64,000 bases of DNA, taken from NCBI RefSeq assembly GCF_039523555.1, contig NZ_BAAAFN010000004.1, positions 297,176-361,175 of the forward strand, given 5' to 3'. This document shows positions 36,105 through 47,511 of this stretch, piece by piece. Under the pieces are notes generated by a model. That model did not search any database and was not told the DNA's origin. It saw nothing but the letters and a program-made list of their open reading frames with translations. Every line of letters begins with the position of its first letter. Within the stretch, counting starts at the first letter, position 1. The stretch comes from Castellaniella daejeonensis (GTDB lineage: Bacteria > Pseudomonadota > Gammaproteobacteria > Burkholderiales > Burkholderiaceae_B). A program made the position numbers and the translations under genes.

Positions 36105-37187
36105 ATGCCCGCGCAAACCCCCCTGTACGAAACCCACGTCGCCCTGGGTGCCAAGATCGTCGATTTCGGAGGCTGGGACATGCCCCTGGCCTACGGTTCG
36201 CAGCTCGAAGAACACCATGCGGTACGCCGCGCCGCCGGCATGTTCGACGTGTCCCACATGCTCAACGTCGACGTCACCGGCGAACGCGCCCCGGACTACC
36301 TGCGCCACCTGCTGGCCAACGACGTGGCCCGCATCGCCGGCCAGCCGGGCAAGGCCCTGTATTCCTGCATGCTGCGTCCCGACGGCGGAGTGATCGACGA
36401 CCTGATCGTCTATTTCTTCGCCCCGGACCGCTGGCGCGTGGTCGTCAACGCCGGCACGGCGGACAAGGACGTCGCCTGGATGCGCGAGCAGGCCGCCGAT
36501 TTCGGCGTGGCCGTTGCGCCCCGGCGCGACCTGGCCATGGTGGCCGTGCAGGGCCCCGATGCGCGCGAGGCCGTCTGGGCCGTGCATCCCGACTGGAAAC
36601 CCGCCACCCAGGACCTGAAGCCCTTCACCGGCACCCTCATCGACGAAAACACGCTGGTGGCGCGCACCGGCTACACCGGGGAAGACGGTTTCGAGATCGT
36701 CCTGTCCGCCACCGCGGTCAAGGCATTCTGGGATGCCCTGGCCCAGGCCGGCGTGCGCCCGTGCGGCCTGGGGGCGCGCGATACGCTGCGCCTGGAAGCC
36801 GGCATGAATCTCTACGGCCAGGACATGGACGAGACGGTCCATCCCCTGGAATCCGGCCTGGGATGGACCGTTTCCTTCAAGGACGAATCCCGCGACTTCA
36901 TCGGCCGCGCCGCCCTGGAATCCGCCTCGAAGGCCCGCGAGCTGGTCGGCCTGAAGCTGCTCGACCGCGGCATCATGCGCGGCCACATGAAAGTCCGCAT
37001 CGCCCAGGGCGAAGGCGAACTCACCAGCGGTTCCATGGCGCCCACGCTGGGCTTTTCCATCGGCCTGGCCCGCGTGCCGGCCGGCTCGGCGCCGGGCGAC
37101 CGCGCCGAAGTCGAGATCCGCGGCAAGTGGCTGCCCGCCGAGATCGTGCGTCCGCCGTTCGTGCGCAACGGCAAGGCCCTGGTCTGA
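36105..37187 (+). CDS. gcvT: Glycine cleavage system T-protein (aminomethyltransferase)
   Basis: A 360-residue GcvT of standard length. PLYETHVALGAKIVDFGGWDMPL, HHAVRRAAGMFDVSHM, ARTGYTGEDGFEI and GLGARDTLRLEAGM are characteristic. It transfers the aminomethyl group from lipoylated GcvH to tetrahydrofolate, giving 5,10-methylene-THF and NH3. ATG 36105 was selected over an in-frame extension into the riboswitch; GGAGT precedes it. First gene of gcvT-gcvH-gcvP under the glycine riboswitch. Confidence 0.97.
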   Translation: MPAQTPLYETHVALGAKIVDFGGWDMPLAYGSQLEEHHAVRRAAGMFDVSHMLNVDVTGERAPDYLRHLLANDVARIAGQPGKALYSCMLRPDGGVIDDLIVYFFAPDRWRVVVNAGTADKDVAWMREQAADFGVAVAPRRDLAMVAVQGPDAREAVWAVHPDWKPATQDLKPFTGTLIDENTLVARTGYTGEDGFEIVLSATAVKAFWDALAQAGVRPCGLGARDTLRLEAGMNLYGQDMDETVHPLESGLGWTVSFKDESRDFIGRAALESASKARELVGLKLLDRGIMRGHMKVRIAQGEGELTSGSMAPTLGFSIGLARVPAGSAPGDRAEVEIRGKWLPAEIVRPPFVRNGKALV

Positions 37188-37244
37188 CCGCGCCCGCATT
37201 CTTTACCTTTTTCCATCCTCCATCACTGACAACGGGGTACCATC

Positions 37245-37616
37245 ATGTCCATTCCCAACGACCGCAAGTACACGGCCACCCACGAATGGGTCAAGGCCGA
37301 CGGCGACTGCTTCCTGGTCGGCATCACCGACGACGCACAGGACCAGCTCGGTGACCTGGTCTTCGTCGGCGACGTCCAGGTCGGCGCGCACCTGGCCGCC
37401 GGCGACACCGCCGCGGTGGTCGAATCCGTCAAGGCCGCCTCGGACATCTACGCGCCGGTGGCCGGCGAGATCGTCGCCTTCAACGAGGCCCTGAACGACC
37501 AGCCCGCCCTGATCAACGAAGCCGCCTACGAGCAGTGGATCTTCAAGATCAAGCCCGACAACGCCGCCGACGTCGACGGCCTGATGGACGCCGCCGCCTA
37601 CGAGGCCCAGGCCTGA
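37245..37616 (+). CDS. gcvH: Glycine cleavage system H-protein
   Basis: A 123-residue lipoyl-carrier protein. KYTATHEWVKADGDCFLVGITDDAQDQLGDLVFV is the N-terminal hallmark, and the lipoylated lysine is residue 63 in VVESVKAASD. It shuttles the aminomethyl intermediate between P, T and L proteins. It lies 57 nt after gcvT and before gcvP. The L-protein (lpd) is not in the window and is presumably shared with other dehydrogenase complexes. Confidence 0.97.
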   Translation: MSIPNDRKYTATHEWVKADGDCFLVGITDDAQDQLGDLVFVGDVQVGAHLAAGDTAAVVESVKAASDIYAPVAGEIVAFNEALNDQPALINEAAYEQWIFKIKPDNAADVDGLMDAAAYEAQA

Positions 37617-37672
37617 TCGCAGCCGCGCCCGCAACCTCCTGATTCACTCGGTTCTACCCCGGAGACCCTCCC

Positions 37673-40570
<2,898 letters not shown>

Positions 40571-40620
40571 CCGTCGTTCCCGGCCCGGCCTCCATGGAGA
40601 CCGGGCCGGCCCCATGCCCC

Positions 40621-40661
40621 CCCGGCGAGTTCCGAGTTGCACGGACCGCCGGGTTTTTTTT
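40621..40661 (+). terminator. Rho-independent terminator after gcvP
   Basis: CCCGGCG (40621-40627) pairs with CGCCGGG (40647-40653), with inner CCG/CGG pairing, and a run of eight T residues follows. A second long hairpin (CCGGCCCGG/CCGGGCCGG, 40580-40609) precedes it without a T-run. Confidence 0.85.
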
Positions 40662-40685
40662 GCCGCCGGGCCGCCCCAAGGCAAA

Positions 40686-40739
40686 AAGCGCCCCCTTGGG
40701 GGGCAGCAAGCCGAAGGCGCAGCGTGGGGGCTTTTTTTG
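40686..40739. repeat. Extragenic C-rich/G-rich hairpin repeat with T-tract
   Basis: The segment reads AGCGCCCCCTTGGGGGG..., then GCAGC/GCGCAGC, then GTGGGGGCTTTTTTT. CCCCC can pair with either the adjacent GGGGGG or the distal GGGGG. I recognise this as a widespread extragenic repeat of Burkholderiales genomes, also able to act as a terminator. It lies between the gcvP terminator and the tautomerase gene. Confidence 0.7.
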
Positions 40740-40861
40740 CCTGGCGCCGGGGCGTGCCGAAAAGCGCTAACCTGTCATTCGACTTCATTGCGGTCCGAGC
40801 GTGGCGCGGTTTGTGCGTTGCCCGTCCGCATCCTTTGCCGAACCACCACGGAGATTGCTAC

Positions 40862-41071
40862 ATGCCCTACGTCAACATCAAGATCACTCGCGAAGGCGCC
40901 ACCACCGAACAGAAGGCCCGCCTGATCGAGGGCGCCACCCAATTACTGGTGGACGTGCTGGGCAAGAATCCCCAGACCACCTTCGTGGTGATCGAGGAAG
41001 TCGACACCGACAACTGGGGCATCGCGGGCGAGCCGGTGACGGCGATCCGGGCACGCGCCCGGAAATCCTAG
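40862..41071 (+). CDS. 4-oxalocrotonate tautomerase family protein
   Basis: A 69-residue tautomerase-superfamily subunit. After Met removal the catalytic amino-terminal proline leads PYVNIKITREGATTEQKARLIEGAT, with Arg11-equivalent and the C-terminal RARARKS. Such small beta-alpha-beta proteins form hexamers and interconvert enol and keto acids; many have no assigned substrate. The start is fixed by the required Met-Pro. A long in-frame extension upstream through the repeat region is spurious. Its stop overlaps the stop of the convergent aminotransferase gene by 4 nt. No aromatic meta-cleavage genes are near it. Confidence 0.9.
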   Translation: MPYVNIKITREGATTEQKARLIEGATQLLVDVLGKNPQTTFVVIEEVDTDNWGIAGEPVTAIRARARKS

Positions 41072-42393
41072 TCGATCTCGTCCAGGACTTCGGCCACGGT
41101 GCCGAACAGCTCGGCGATCTGGGATTCGTCGATGACGAGCGGCGGCGAGAACGCCAGGGTGTCGCCCGTGTAGCGCACCAGCACGCCGCGGTCGAAGCAG
41201 CGGGCAAAGACTTCTGCCGCCCGGGCGCCCGGGGCGCCCTCGCGCGGCGCCAGTTCCACACCGGCCACCAGGCCCAGGTTGCGTACGTCGATGACGTGGC
41301 GCCGGCCCCGCAGTGCATGGGCGGCTTCCTCGAATGGCGCGGACAGCGCCTCGGCGCGCTGGAAGAGTCCCTCGCGTTCGTAGATGTCCTGGGCCGCCAG
41401 GATGGCCGCCGTCGCCATGGGGTGCGCGGAATACGTGTAGCCGTGGAAGAACTCGATGCCGCTGCCGCTGGCATCCAGGATTGCGTCGTGGATGCCGCGC
41501 AGCACCGCGACGGCGCCGGCTGGAATGGCGGCGTTGCTGATGCCCTTGGCCATGGTGATCATGTCGGGGGTGACGCCGAAACGGCCGCTGGCCGTGGCCG
41601 CGCCCAGCCGGCCGAAGGCCGTGATGACCTCGTCGAAGATCAGCAGGATGCCGTGGCGGGCCGTGATCTCGCGCAGGCGTTCCAGGTAGCCCACCGGCGG
41701 GACCAGCACGCCGGTGGACCCCGCCAGGGGTTCGACGATCACGGCGGCGATGGTCGATGCATCGTGCAGGGCGATGATCCGTTCCAGCTCGTCGGCCAGG
41801 TGCGCGCCCCATGCGGGCTGGCCGCGCGACCAGGCATTGTGCTCGGGCGCGTGGGTGTGGGGCAGGTGGTCCACGCCGGGCAGCAGGACACCCGAGAAGG
41901 TCTTGCGGTTGGGCGAGATTCCGCCCACCGAGATGCCGCCGAAGCCCACGCCGTGATAGCCGCGTTCGCGGCCGATCAGGCGGGTGCGCTGGCCCTCGCC
42001 ACGCGCCCGGTGGTAGGCCAGGGCGATCTTCAGGGCCGTGTCGACGGATTCGGAGCCCGAATTGGTGAAGAAGATGCGGTCCAGGCCGTCGGGCATCAGC
42101 GCCGCGATGCGCGATGCGGCGCGGAAGGAATCCTCGTGGCCGATCTGGAAGCTGGGCGCGTAGTCCAGGTGGCTGGCCTGGCGCGTGATGGCTTCGATGA
42201 TCTCGGGGCGCGCGTGGCCGGCGTTCACGCACCACAGGCCAGCCGTTCCGTCGAGGATGCGGCGGCCGTCGGCCGTGGTGTAGTACATGCCCTGGGCGCC
42301 TGCCAGCAGCCGGGGGTGGGCCTTGAACTGGCGGTTGGCCGTGAACGGCATCCAGAGATTGGACAGGTCGACGGAATCGGATGGCGCGCGCAT
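41068..42393 (-). CDS. Class III omega-aminotransferase (beta-alanine/omega-amino acid-pyruvate type)
   Basis: A 441-residue class III aminotransferase. N-terminal VDLSNLWMPFTANRQFKAHPRLL strongly resembles omega-amino acid-pyruvate transaminases (BauA). PLP motifs are FTNSGSESVDTALKIA, LLIFDEVITAFGRLG (ring Asp) and the Schiff-base Lys at about residue 283 in TMAKGISNAAIPAGAV. It transfers amino groups from beta-alanine or diamine-derived omega-amino acids to pyruvate. MRAPSDSVDL was chosen as the start; an in-frame extension 22 residues upstream lacks homology. No adjacent malonate-semialdehyde dehydrogenase is present. Confidence 0.88.
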   Translation of the reverse strand: MRAPSDSVDLSNLWMPFTANRQFKAHPRLLAGAQGMYYTTADGRRILDGTAGLWCVNAGHARPEIIEAITRQASHLDYAPSFQIGHEDSFRAASRIAALMPDGLDRIFFTNSGSESVDTALKIALAYHRARGEGQRTRLIGRERGYHGVGFGGISVGGISPNRKTFSGVLLPGVDHLPHTHAPEHNAWSRGQPAWGAHLADELERIIALHDASTIAAVIVEPLAGSTGVLVPPVGYLERLREITARHGILLIFDEVITAFGRLGAATASGRFGVTPDMITMAKGISNAAIPAGAVAVLRGIHDAILDASGSGIEFFHGYTYSAHPMATAAILAAQDIYEREGLFQRAEALSAPFEEAAHALRGRRHVIDVRNLGLVAGVELAPREGAPGARAAEVFARCFDRGVLVRYTGDTLAFSPPLVIDESQIAELFGTVAEVLDEID

Positions 42394-42465
42394 GGAAAGA
42401 GGCCTCTTGCAGTGATGAACTGAGGCCTTCATTCTCGACCCCGGCGGCGGGGCGGGCAAGAGCAG

Positions 42466-42978
42466 TTACCCTGAGGCCTTCGTGCCCGGGATGCGCCGGT
42501 AGGTGACGAAATCGTAGGCCAGGCCGTTTTCGGGCGGCTGGGGCAGGCGCTCGGTCTCGAGCCATTGATCCGCGGGCAGTTCCGGGAACCAGGTGTCGCC
42601 CCCAAGGTTGGCGTGGATTTCCGTGGCGATCAGCTCGTCGGCCAGCGGCAGGGCCAGGCGGAAGACCTGTTCGCCGCCGATGACGCAGACCAGGTCGGCG
42701 TGCGCGCAGCTGGCCAGGGCGGATTCCAGGCTGGCATGGCATTCCGCGCCTGGCGCGTCGAAGCCGGGATCGCGGCTCAGCACCAGGTTGCGGCGTCCGG
42801 GCAGGGGGCGGCCCAGGGACAGCCAGGTCTTGCGGCCCATGACGATGGGATGTCCCAGTGTGCTGCGCTTGAAGTGCGCCAGGTCGGCGGGCAGGCGCCA
42901 GGGCATGGCGCCGTCGAGCCCGATCACCCGGTTGTCGGTGTAGGCGACGACCAGGCGGATGGAGGGGGCAGGGGGCAT
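42466..42978 (-). CDS. folA: Dihydrofolate reductase
   Basis: A 170-residue DHFR. The motifs are IRLVVAYTDNRVIGLDGAMPWRLPADLAHFKRSTLGHPIVMGRKTW (active-site Asp/Glu-region equivalent DLAHFK and the NADPH-binding GRKTW), GRRNLVLSR, and VIGGEQVFRLALPLADEL. It reduces dihydrofolate with NADPH for dTMP and purine synthesis. Start ATG 42978 (MPPAPS) has GGAG upstream; ATG 43002 (MSARRIPA) is an in-frame alternative. thyA, its frequent neighbour, is absent. It lies 65 nt downstream of the HxlR gene on the same strand. Confidence 0.94.
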   Translation of the reverse strand: MPPAPSIRLVVAYTDNRVIGLDGAMPWRLPADLAHFKRSTLGHPIVMGRKTWLSLGRPLPGRRNLVLSRDPGFDAPGAECHASLESALASCAHADLVCVIGGEQVFRLALPLADELIATEIHANLGGDTWFPELPADQWLETERLPQPPENGLAYDFVTYRRIPGTKASG

Positions 42979-43043
42979 GGCGGGGATTCTCCGTGCTGAC
43001 ATGGGCGCAGTGTAAACCACGCGCCCCGGCGGCCGTCCGCGGC

Positions 43044-43709
43044 TCAGGCCGCGGCGTCCGGCACGCGAAAGCAGCCCAGGAAACGTTCCAGGGCGGGCCG
43101 CAGGCCCGAGATGCGCGCCTGCCCGGCCGCCTCGACGGCATCCAGGTCGGCCGCGCCATAGGCCAGGTGCAGCAGGGTGGTTGGGGATGTGTCCAGGGCC
43201 GCCTGGGCCGCCGGATCGTCCGTCCCCTGGCGATGCACGTCCAGCCGTCCCGAAGTCACGCGGGCGGAAAAAGGCTGCCCGTCCAGGACCAGGAGGACCC
43301 GGGCGTCCCGGCCCGCTGCGGCTTCCGGCGCGAACAGGGCGCGCATCGACAGCACCATGGCATCCACGTTCAGGGGGGAGCCGCGCACGAAGCCGGGCGA
43401 GCGCACGCCCCAGCGGACGAGCTGCAGGAGGATGGGTTCCAGTTCCCGGCCCCAGGGGCTGAGATCGTAGGCCATGCCGCCGCCCGGCGGCGGCAGCCGG
43501 CGGCGGATGACGATGCCGGCGGTTTCCAGTTCGGCCAGCCGCTGGGTGAGCACGTTGGCGCTGATCCGTCCCAGGCCGGCTCTCAGGTCGGTGAAACGTT
43601 TCGGCCCGAGCATCAGCTCGCGGATGATGAGCAGGGCCCACCGTTCGCCGATCAGGTCCAGTGCGTGGGCGGCAGCGCAGCCGTCGGCATAACTTCTTTT
43701 GGTGCTCAT
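43044..43709 (-). CDS. HxlR-type winged-helix transcriptional regulator
   Basis: A 221-residue protein. The N-terminal domain (CAAAHALDLIGERWALLIIRELMLGPKRFTDLRAGLGRISANVLTQRLAELETAGIVIRR) is a textbook HxlR winged helix, beginning with its conserved Cys. A C-terminal SCP2-like extension (about 120-221) is of the kind found in larger HxlR proteins. Start MSTKRSYADGC was preferred over MIQLPI 18 nt upstream. It is divergent from the SnoaL-VOC gene, with a perfect palindrome between them. Regulation of that gene and of itself is the natural inference. Confidence 0.87.
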   Translation of the reverse strand: MSTKRSYADGCAAAHALDLIGERWALLIIRELMLGPKRFTDLRAGLGRISANVLTQRLAELETAGIVIRRRLPPPGGGMAYDLSPWGRELEPILLQLVRWGVRSPGFVRGSPLNVDAMVLSMRALFAPEAAAGRDARVLLVLDGQPFSARVTSGRLDVHRQGTDDPAAQAALDTSPTTLLHLAYGAADLDAVEAAGQARISGLRPALERFLGCFRVPDAAA

Positions 43710-43731
43710 GATTGGCAATTGTATCATGTAG

Positions 43732-43765
43732 TCCTAAAAAACAATTTGTTAGTTAATTTTTAGGA
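43732..43765. promoter_or_regulatory. Candidate HxlR operator between the divergent regulator and SnoaL-VOC genes
   Basis: TCCTAAAAA (43732-43740) and TTTTTAGGA (43757-43765) form a perfect 9-bp inverted repeat with a 16-bp AT-rich centre. It lies in a sharply AT-rich 155-bp divergent promoter region. A TATAGT-like -10 lies at 43777-43782 on the plus strand. The arm separation puts the half sites about 25 bp apart, fitting a dimeric winged-helix regulator. Confidence 0.65.
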
Positions 43766-43864
43766 TTAAACAATGATATAGTGCGCCGGATGGACGAGCC
43801 GCCGCCGAGTGCCGCGATCCCCGCGGTGGGCATGCAGGCGGCCGATACCGATAAGGAGAGAGAC

Positions 43865-44770
43865 ATGAAGCAGGAAGACAAGCAGGGCGATGCACAGGCC
43901 GGTATCCGGCAGACGCTGGACGACTGGATCGCAGCTGTGGACCGGCACGACCTGGCCGCGCTCGCTGCCTGCTATGCAGCGGATGTGGTGGCCTATGACG
44001 CCATCAAGGCGCTGCGTTTTCAGGGCCGTGATCCCTATCTGGCGCATTGGGAACAATGCCTGCAGATGTGCCCGAACAGCGTGCATTTCACGCTCAGGGA
44101 CCTGGATGTCCAGGCTGCCGATGGCCTGGGCTATGCACATGCGCTGCTGGCCTGCACCGCCGATGGCGAGGCGGGCAACGCCTGGAGCCGCATGACCACC
44201 GGCTTCCGGCGCGAGTCCGGCCGCTGGCTCATCGTCCATGAGCACTTCTCCTTTCCCTTCGATCCGAAATCGGGCAAGGCGCTCATGGGCTTGTCCCCCG
44301 ATGCGGAAGCGGGGCCGGCGCCGATACCGTCCGACATGCACTCGGTGACGCCGCACCTGGTTTGCCGCGACGCGACCAGCGCGCTCGATTTCTACCAGCG
44401 GGCTTTTGGCGCGTCCGGAGCCGTCCGGCTGGATGGCCCGGATGGCAAGCTGATGCACGGCTGCCTGTGGATCGGCAATTCCGCCGTGATGCTGATGGAA
44501 GAATCGCCTGTCTGCCAGTCCGGCAGCCCGGTCACGCTGGGCGGCACGCCCGTGACCCTGCACCTGTATGTGCCCGATGCGGATGCCGCTTTCGAACGCG
44601 CGGTGCGTGCGGGCGCCACGTCCGTCATGGCGCCGGCCGATATGTTCTGGGGCGATCGCTATGGCGTGGTCCAGGACCCCTACGGCCATCGCTGGTCGAT
44701 CGCGACGCACGTCAGGGATGTGAGTCCGGAAGACATGCGGGCGGCGATGGCCCAGTTCGCCAGCGCCTGA
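43865..44770 (+). CDS. SnoaL-like domain + VOC (glyoxalase/PhnB-like) fusion protein
   Basis: A 301-residue two-domain protein. Residues about 1-150 are a SnoaL-like/DUF4440 cone (IRQTLDDWIAAVDRHDLAALAACYAADVVAYDA, then SGRWLIVHEHFSFPFD). Residues about 165-301 are a VOC/PhnB-like domain (VTPHLVCRDATSALDFYQRAFGA, then FWGDRYGVVQDPYGHRWSIATH). The start ATG 43865 has AAGGAG at optimal spacing. SnoaL and VOC domains are each seen in ring-cyclase-like and glyoxalase/bleomycin-resistance-like proteins; a fusion suggests handling of an electrophile or small reactive metabolite. The divergent HxlR gene likely controls it. Substrate unknown. Confidence 0.8.
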   Translation: MKQEDKQGDAQAGIRQTLDDWIAAVDRHDLAALAACYAADVVAYDAIKALRFQGRDPYLAHWEQCLQMCPNSVHFTLRDLDVQAADGLGYAHALLACTADGEAGNAWSRMTTGFRRESGRWLIVHEHFSFPFDPKSGKALMGLSPDAEAGPAPIPSDMHSVTPHLVCRDATSALDFYQRAFGASGAVRLDGPDGKLMHGCLWIGNSAVMLMEESPVCQSGSPVTLGGTPVTLHLYVPDADAAFERAVRAGATSVMAPADMFWGDRYGVVQDPYGHRWSIATHVRDVSPEDMRAAMAQFASA

Positions 44771-44807
44771 TGACGGCATCCGGCCCGGGCATGCACGTCC
44801 GGCCGGA

Positions 44808-45314
44808 TCAGTCCAGGTGGCGGATGGGCTGGCCGGCGCAGCGGGCCAGCAGTTCCGGCAGGCTGCCCTGCGCCAGCGTCAGGCCGGGCGCCAGGTCCGC
44901 CAGGGGCCGCAGGACGAAGGCGCGTTCGTGCATGCGAGGGTGGGGGACTGTCAGGCTGGGCAGCCCGATGCGCTGGCTGCCGTACAGCAGCAGGTCCAGG
45001 TCCAGGGTGCGTGGAGCGTTGCGATAGGGGCGTTCACGGCCGTGGCGTTGCTCGATGGCCTGCAGTGCGGCCAGCAGGTCCAGCGGGGCCAGAGTGGTGT
45101 GCAGGCCGGCCACGGCATTGACGTAGTCGGGGCCGGAGGAATCCACCGGCGCGGTGCCGTACAGGGGAGAAAGCCGCAGGCTGGATATGCCGGGCACGCG
45201 GCCCAGCTCGGCCGCTGCCTGGCGCACGGTGGCGGCGGCATTGCCCAGGTTGGCGCCCAGGCCGACGTAGGCCTGGACGAAGATAGTATCGGTGGGTGGC
45301 GAAGACGGGCTCAT
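44808..45314 (-). CDS. folK: 2-amino-4-hydroxy-6-hydroxymethyldihydropteridine pyrophosphokinase
   Basis: A 168-residue HPPK. YVGLGANLGN, YGTAPVDSSGPDYVNAVAGL, ERPYRNAPRTLDLDLLLYG and VPHPRMHERAFVLRPLADLAP are the full HPPK signature. It transfers pyrophosphate from ATP to the pterin precursor of folate. ATG 45314 (MSPSSPPTD) was chosen over an in-frame extension of 35 residues lacking homology. It is 49 nt downstream of pcnB, the standard proteobacterial pcnB-folK pair. Confidence 0.95.
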   Translation of the reverse strand: MSPSSPPTDTIFVQAYVGLGANLGNAAATVRQAAAELGRVPGISSLRLSPLYGTAPVDSSGPDYVNAVAGLHTTLAPLDLLAALQAIEQRHGRERPYRNAPRTLDLDLLLYGSQRIGLPSLTVPHPRMHERAFVLRPLADLAPGLTLAQGSLPELLARCAGQPIRHLD

Positions 45315-45363
45315 GATGGCCGGCGCGCCAGGCTGGGCGGTGCGCGCCTGATCGGCAGGGCGG

Positions 45364-46767
45364 TCAGACCCCGTCCGGCACCGCAGGGGCCGGCGAAGCA
45401 CCGTCCGCGGATCGGCCATCCGCGCCGTGGGATGCGCTGCGCCGGCGCCGGCGCTTGCGGGTCGTACCCGAGCCGGTGCGGCGGGCGCTGGCGTGGCCGG
45501 CCTGCCAGGCGTCGATCATTTGCGAACGGCGCTCGTCGTTGCTGTCGGACAGGTCCATCCACCATTGGGCCAGGACGCTGTCGACTTCGCGGGCCTCGGC
45601 GCGCAGCTGCAGGAAATCCACGGCGGCGCGGAAGCGCGGCTGTTCCATCATGCGCCAGATCGAACGTACGGTGGCGCGCTCGAAGCGCGCCTGCATCAGC
45701 CAGATTTCCCGCATGTCCGCCTGGTGGCGGCGCTGGATGGCAAGCTTGTCCATCTGCTCTTCGATCACCGAATCGGCGGCGCGGATCAGGGCCTCGTTGC
45801 GTTGAGTGCCCTGGGCGACCAGGGCGGCCCAGCGCTTCTGCACCAGCCGCCACAGCAGGGCGGCAAACAGGAAACTGGGGCTGACGGGCTTGCCCGCGCG
45901 TACCCGCGCGTCGGTGCGCGACAGGGCGATTTCCACGAAGGCCTCGCCGCCTTCTTCTTCGAAGATCCGGTCGATCAGCGGGATCAGGCTTTTCATCAGG
46001 CCCGAGCGGCGCAGCTCGCGCAGGCAATCCATGGCGTGGCCGCAGGTGAGCAGCTTCAGCGTTTCGTCGAACAGGCGCGAGGCCGGCACATGCTCGATGA
46101 GCGGCGCCAGCCGGCTGATCGGCGCCTCGGTGGCCGGGTCGATGCGCGCCCCCAGCTTGGCCTGGAACCGCAGCGCGCGCAGCATGCGCACCGGATCTTC
46201 GCGATAGCGCGTTTCCGGATCCCCGATCATGCGCACCACGCGGTTCTTGAGGTCCGCCACGCCCTGGTGGAAGTCGATGACTTCTTCCTTCAGGGGGTCG
46301 TAGTACAGCGCATTGATGGTGAAATCCCGCCGTGCGGCGTCTTCTTCGTGCGTGCCGAATTCGTTGTCGCGCAGGATGCGGCCGTGCTCGTCGGTTTCCT
46401 GGTTGCCGGAGGACGGCGCGCGGAAGGTGGACGTTTCGATGATTTCCTGGCCGAACACCACGTGCACCAGCTGGAAGCGCCGGCCGATGATGCGGGCCCG
46501 GCGGAACAGCGGCCGGACCTGGTTGGGCGTGGCGTTGGTGGCGACGTCGAAGTCCTTGGGTTCCAGGCCGACGATCAGGTCGCGCACCGCGCCGCCCACG
46601 ATATAGGCGTCGAAGCCGTGCTGGTTCAGGACTTCGCAGACTTTGACGGCATGCCGCGATACCAGGCGCCGGTCGATGCCGTGTTTGTCGCGCGACAGGC
46701 GCACCGGGCCGCTGGGCTGGGCAGCGAACAGCCGCGAGACGAAATTCTTGATGGTCTGCTTGAGCAT
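45364..46767 (-). CDS. pcnB: Poly(A) polymerase I
   Basis: A 467-residue nucleotidyltransferase. IVGGAVRDLIVGLEPKDFDVATNATPNQVRPLFRRARIIGRRF is the PcnB/CCA nucleotidyltransferase head, followed by RRDFTINALYYD and YREDPVRMLRALRFQAKLGA. PcnB adds poly(A) tails to RNA 3' ends and promotes decay. Length and a basic C-terminal tail (ARRTGSGTTRKRRRRRSA) fit PcnB rather than CCA-adding enzyme. pcnB-folK is an expected pair; the HAD gene lies upstream on the same strand, 39 nt away. Confidence 0.94.
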   Translation of the reverse strand: MLKQTIKNFVSRLFAAQPSGPVRLSRDKHGIDRRLVSRHAVKVCEVLNQHGFDAYIVGGAVRDLIVGLEPKDFDVATNATPNQVRPLFRRARIIGRRFQLVHVVFGQEIIETSTFRAPSSGNQETDEHGRILRDNEFGTHEEDAARRDFTINALYYDPLKEEVIDFHQGVADLKNRVVRMIGDPETRYREDPVRMLRALRFQAKLGARIDPATEAPISRLAPLIEHVPASRLFDETLKLLTCGHAMDCLRELRRSGLMKSLIPLIDRIFEEEGGEAFVEIALSRTDARVRAGKPVSPSFLFAALLWRLVQKRWAALVAQGTQRNEALIRAADSVIEEQMDKLAIQRRHQADMREIWLMQARFERATVRSIWRMMEQPRFRAAVDFLQLRAEAREVDSVLAQWWMDLSDSNDERRSQMIDAWQAGHASARRTGSGTTRKRRRRRSASHGADGRSADGASPAPAVPDGV

Positions 46768-46806
46768 GGCGCGTATTTTAAGGCTTTGTATCGCCGCTGT
46801 CCCCGC

Positions 46807-47511
46807 TCAGGATTTGGCGTCCTGGAGTCCGCCGAACAGATCCAGGATGCGCCAGCCCCGGCCGGCGGCAGTTTCGCGCAGCGCCGCACTGGGATTGGTG
46901 GCCACCGGATGGGTCACGGCTTCCAGCAGGGGCAGGTCGTTCATGGAGTCGCTGTAGAACCAGGATTCGGCGAAGTCTTCCAGCTGGCGGCCCTGTTCCT
47001 GCAGCCATTGGCGCACCCGCAGGACCTTGCCCGCCTTGAAGCTGGGCGTGCCTTCGATCCGGCCCGTATAGGCGCCCCGGGCGTCGCGCTGCGGGATGGT
47101 GGCGATCAGGTGCTCGATGCCCAGCGCCCGGGCGATGGGCGTGGTGACGAAGGCGTTGGTGGCCGTGACGATGGCGCACAGCCCCCCCTGGTCCTGGTGC
47201 CGGGCGATCAGCTCGCGTGCGGCGGGCAGGATGCCGGGTTCGACGACCTCGGCCATGTAGTCCAGGTGCCAGCGGTCGAGTTCCTCGGGTCGGCCCAGGC
47301 GCAGCAGGCCCAGCATGAAGTCGGCGGCCTCTTCGGCGGACAGCTGGCCTTCGTTGTAGCGGCGCATCAGTTCGTCGTTGCGGCGGCGGGCCGCTTCGGG
47401 ATCGCCGGCACGGCCAGTGCGCGCCAGGAATTCGGCCCACTGATAGTCGCTGTCGAAAGGCAGCAGGGTGTGATCCAGATCGAACAGGGCCAGGTGGGTC
47501 GGCGGGGTCAT
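46807..47511 (-). CDS. HAD-IB family hydrolase (SerB-like phosphatase)
   Basis: A 234-residue HAD phosphatase. The nucleophile motif LFDLDHTLLPFDSD has Asp11 and Asp13; motif II is TATNAF and motif IV SDSMNDLPLLEAV. HAD-IB members dephosphorylate phosphoserine or histidinol phosphate among others; substrate not fixed. The start overlaps the hda stop (ATGA), so hda-HAD are probably translationally coupled, and pcnB-folK may share the transcript. This HAD-hda linkage is common in Burkholderiales. Confidence 0.9.
   Translation of the reverse strand: MTPPTHLALFDLDHTLLPFDSDYQWAEFLARTGRAGDPEAARRRNDELMRRYNEGQLSAEEAADFMLGLLRLGRPEELDRWHLDYMAEVVEPGILPAARELIARHQDQGGLCAIVTATNAFVTTPIARALGIEHLIATIPQRDARGAYTGRIEGTPSFKAGKVLRVRQWLQEQGRQLEDFAESWFYSDSMNDLPLLEAVTHPVATNPSAALRETAAGRGWRILDLFGGLQDAKS

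Noticed and set aside
40637..40861. A 75-codon N-terminal extension of the tautomerase.
   Set aside because: It is translated from the extragenic repeat and terminator, and the enzyme must begin Met-Pro for the catalytic proline.
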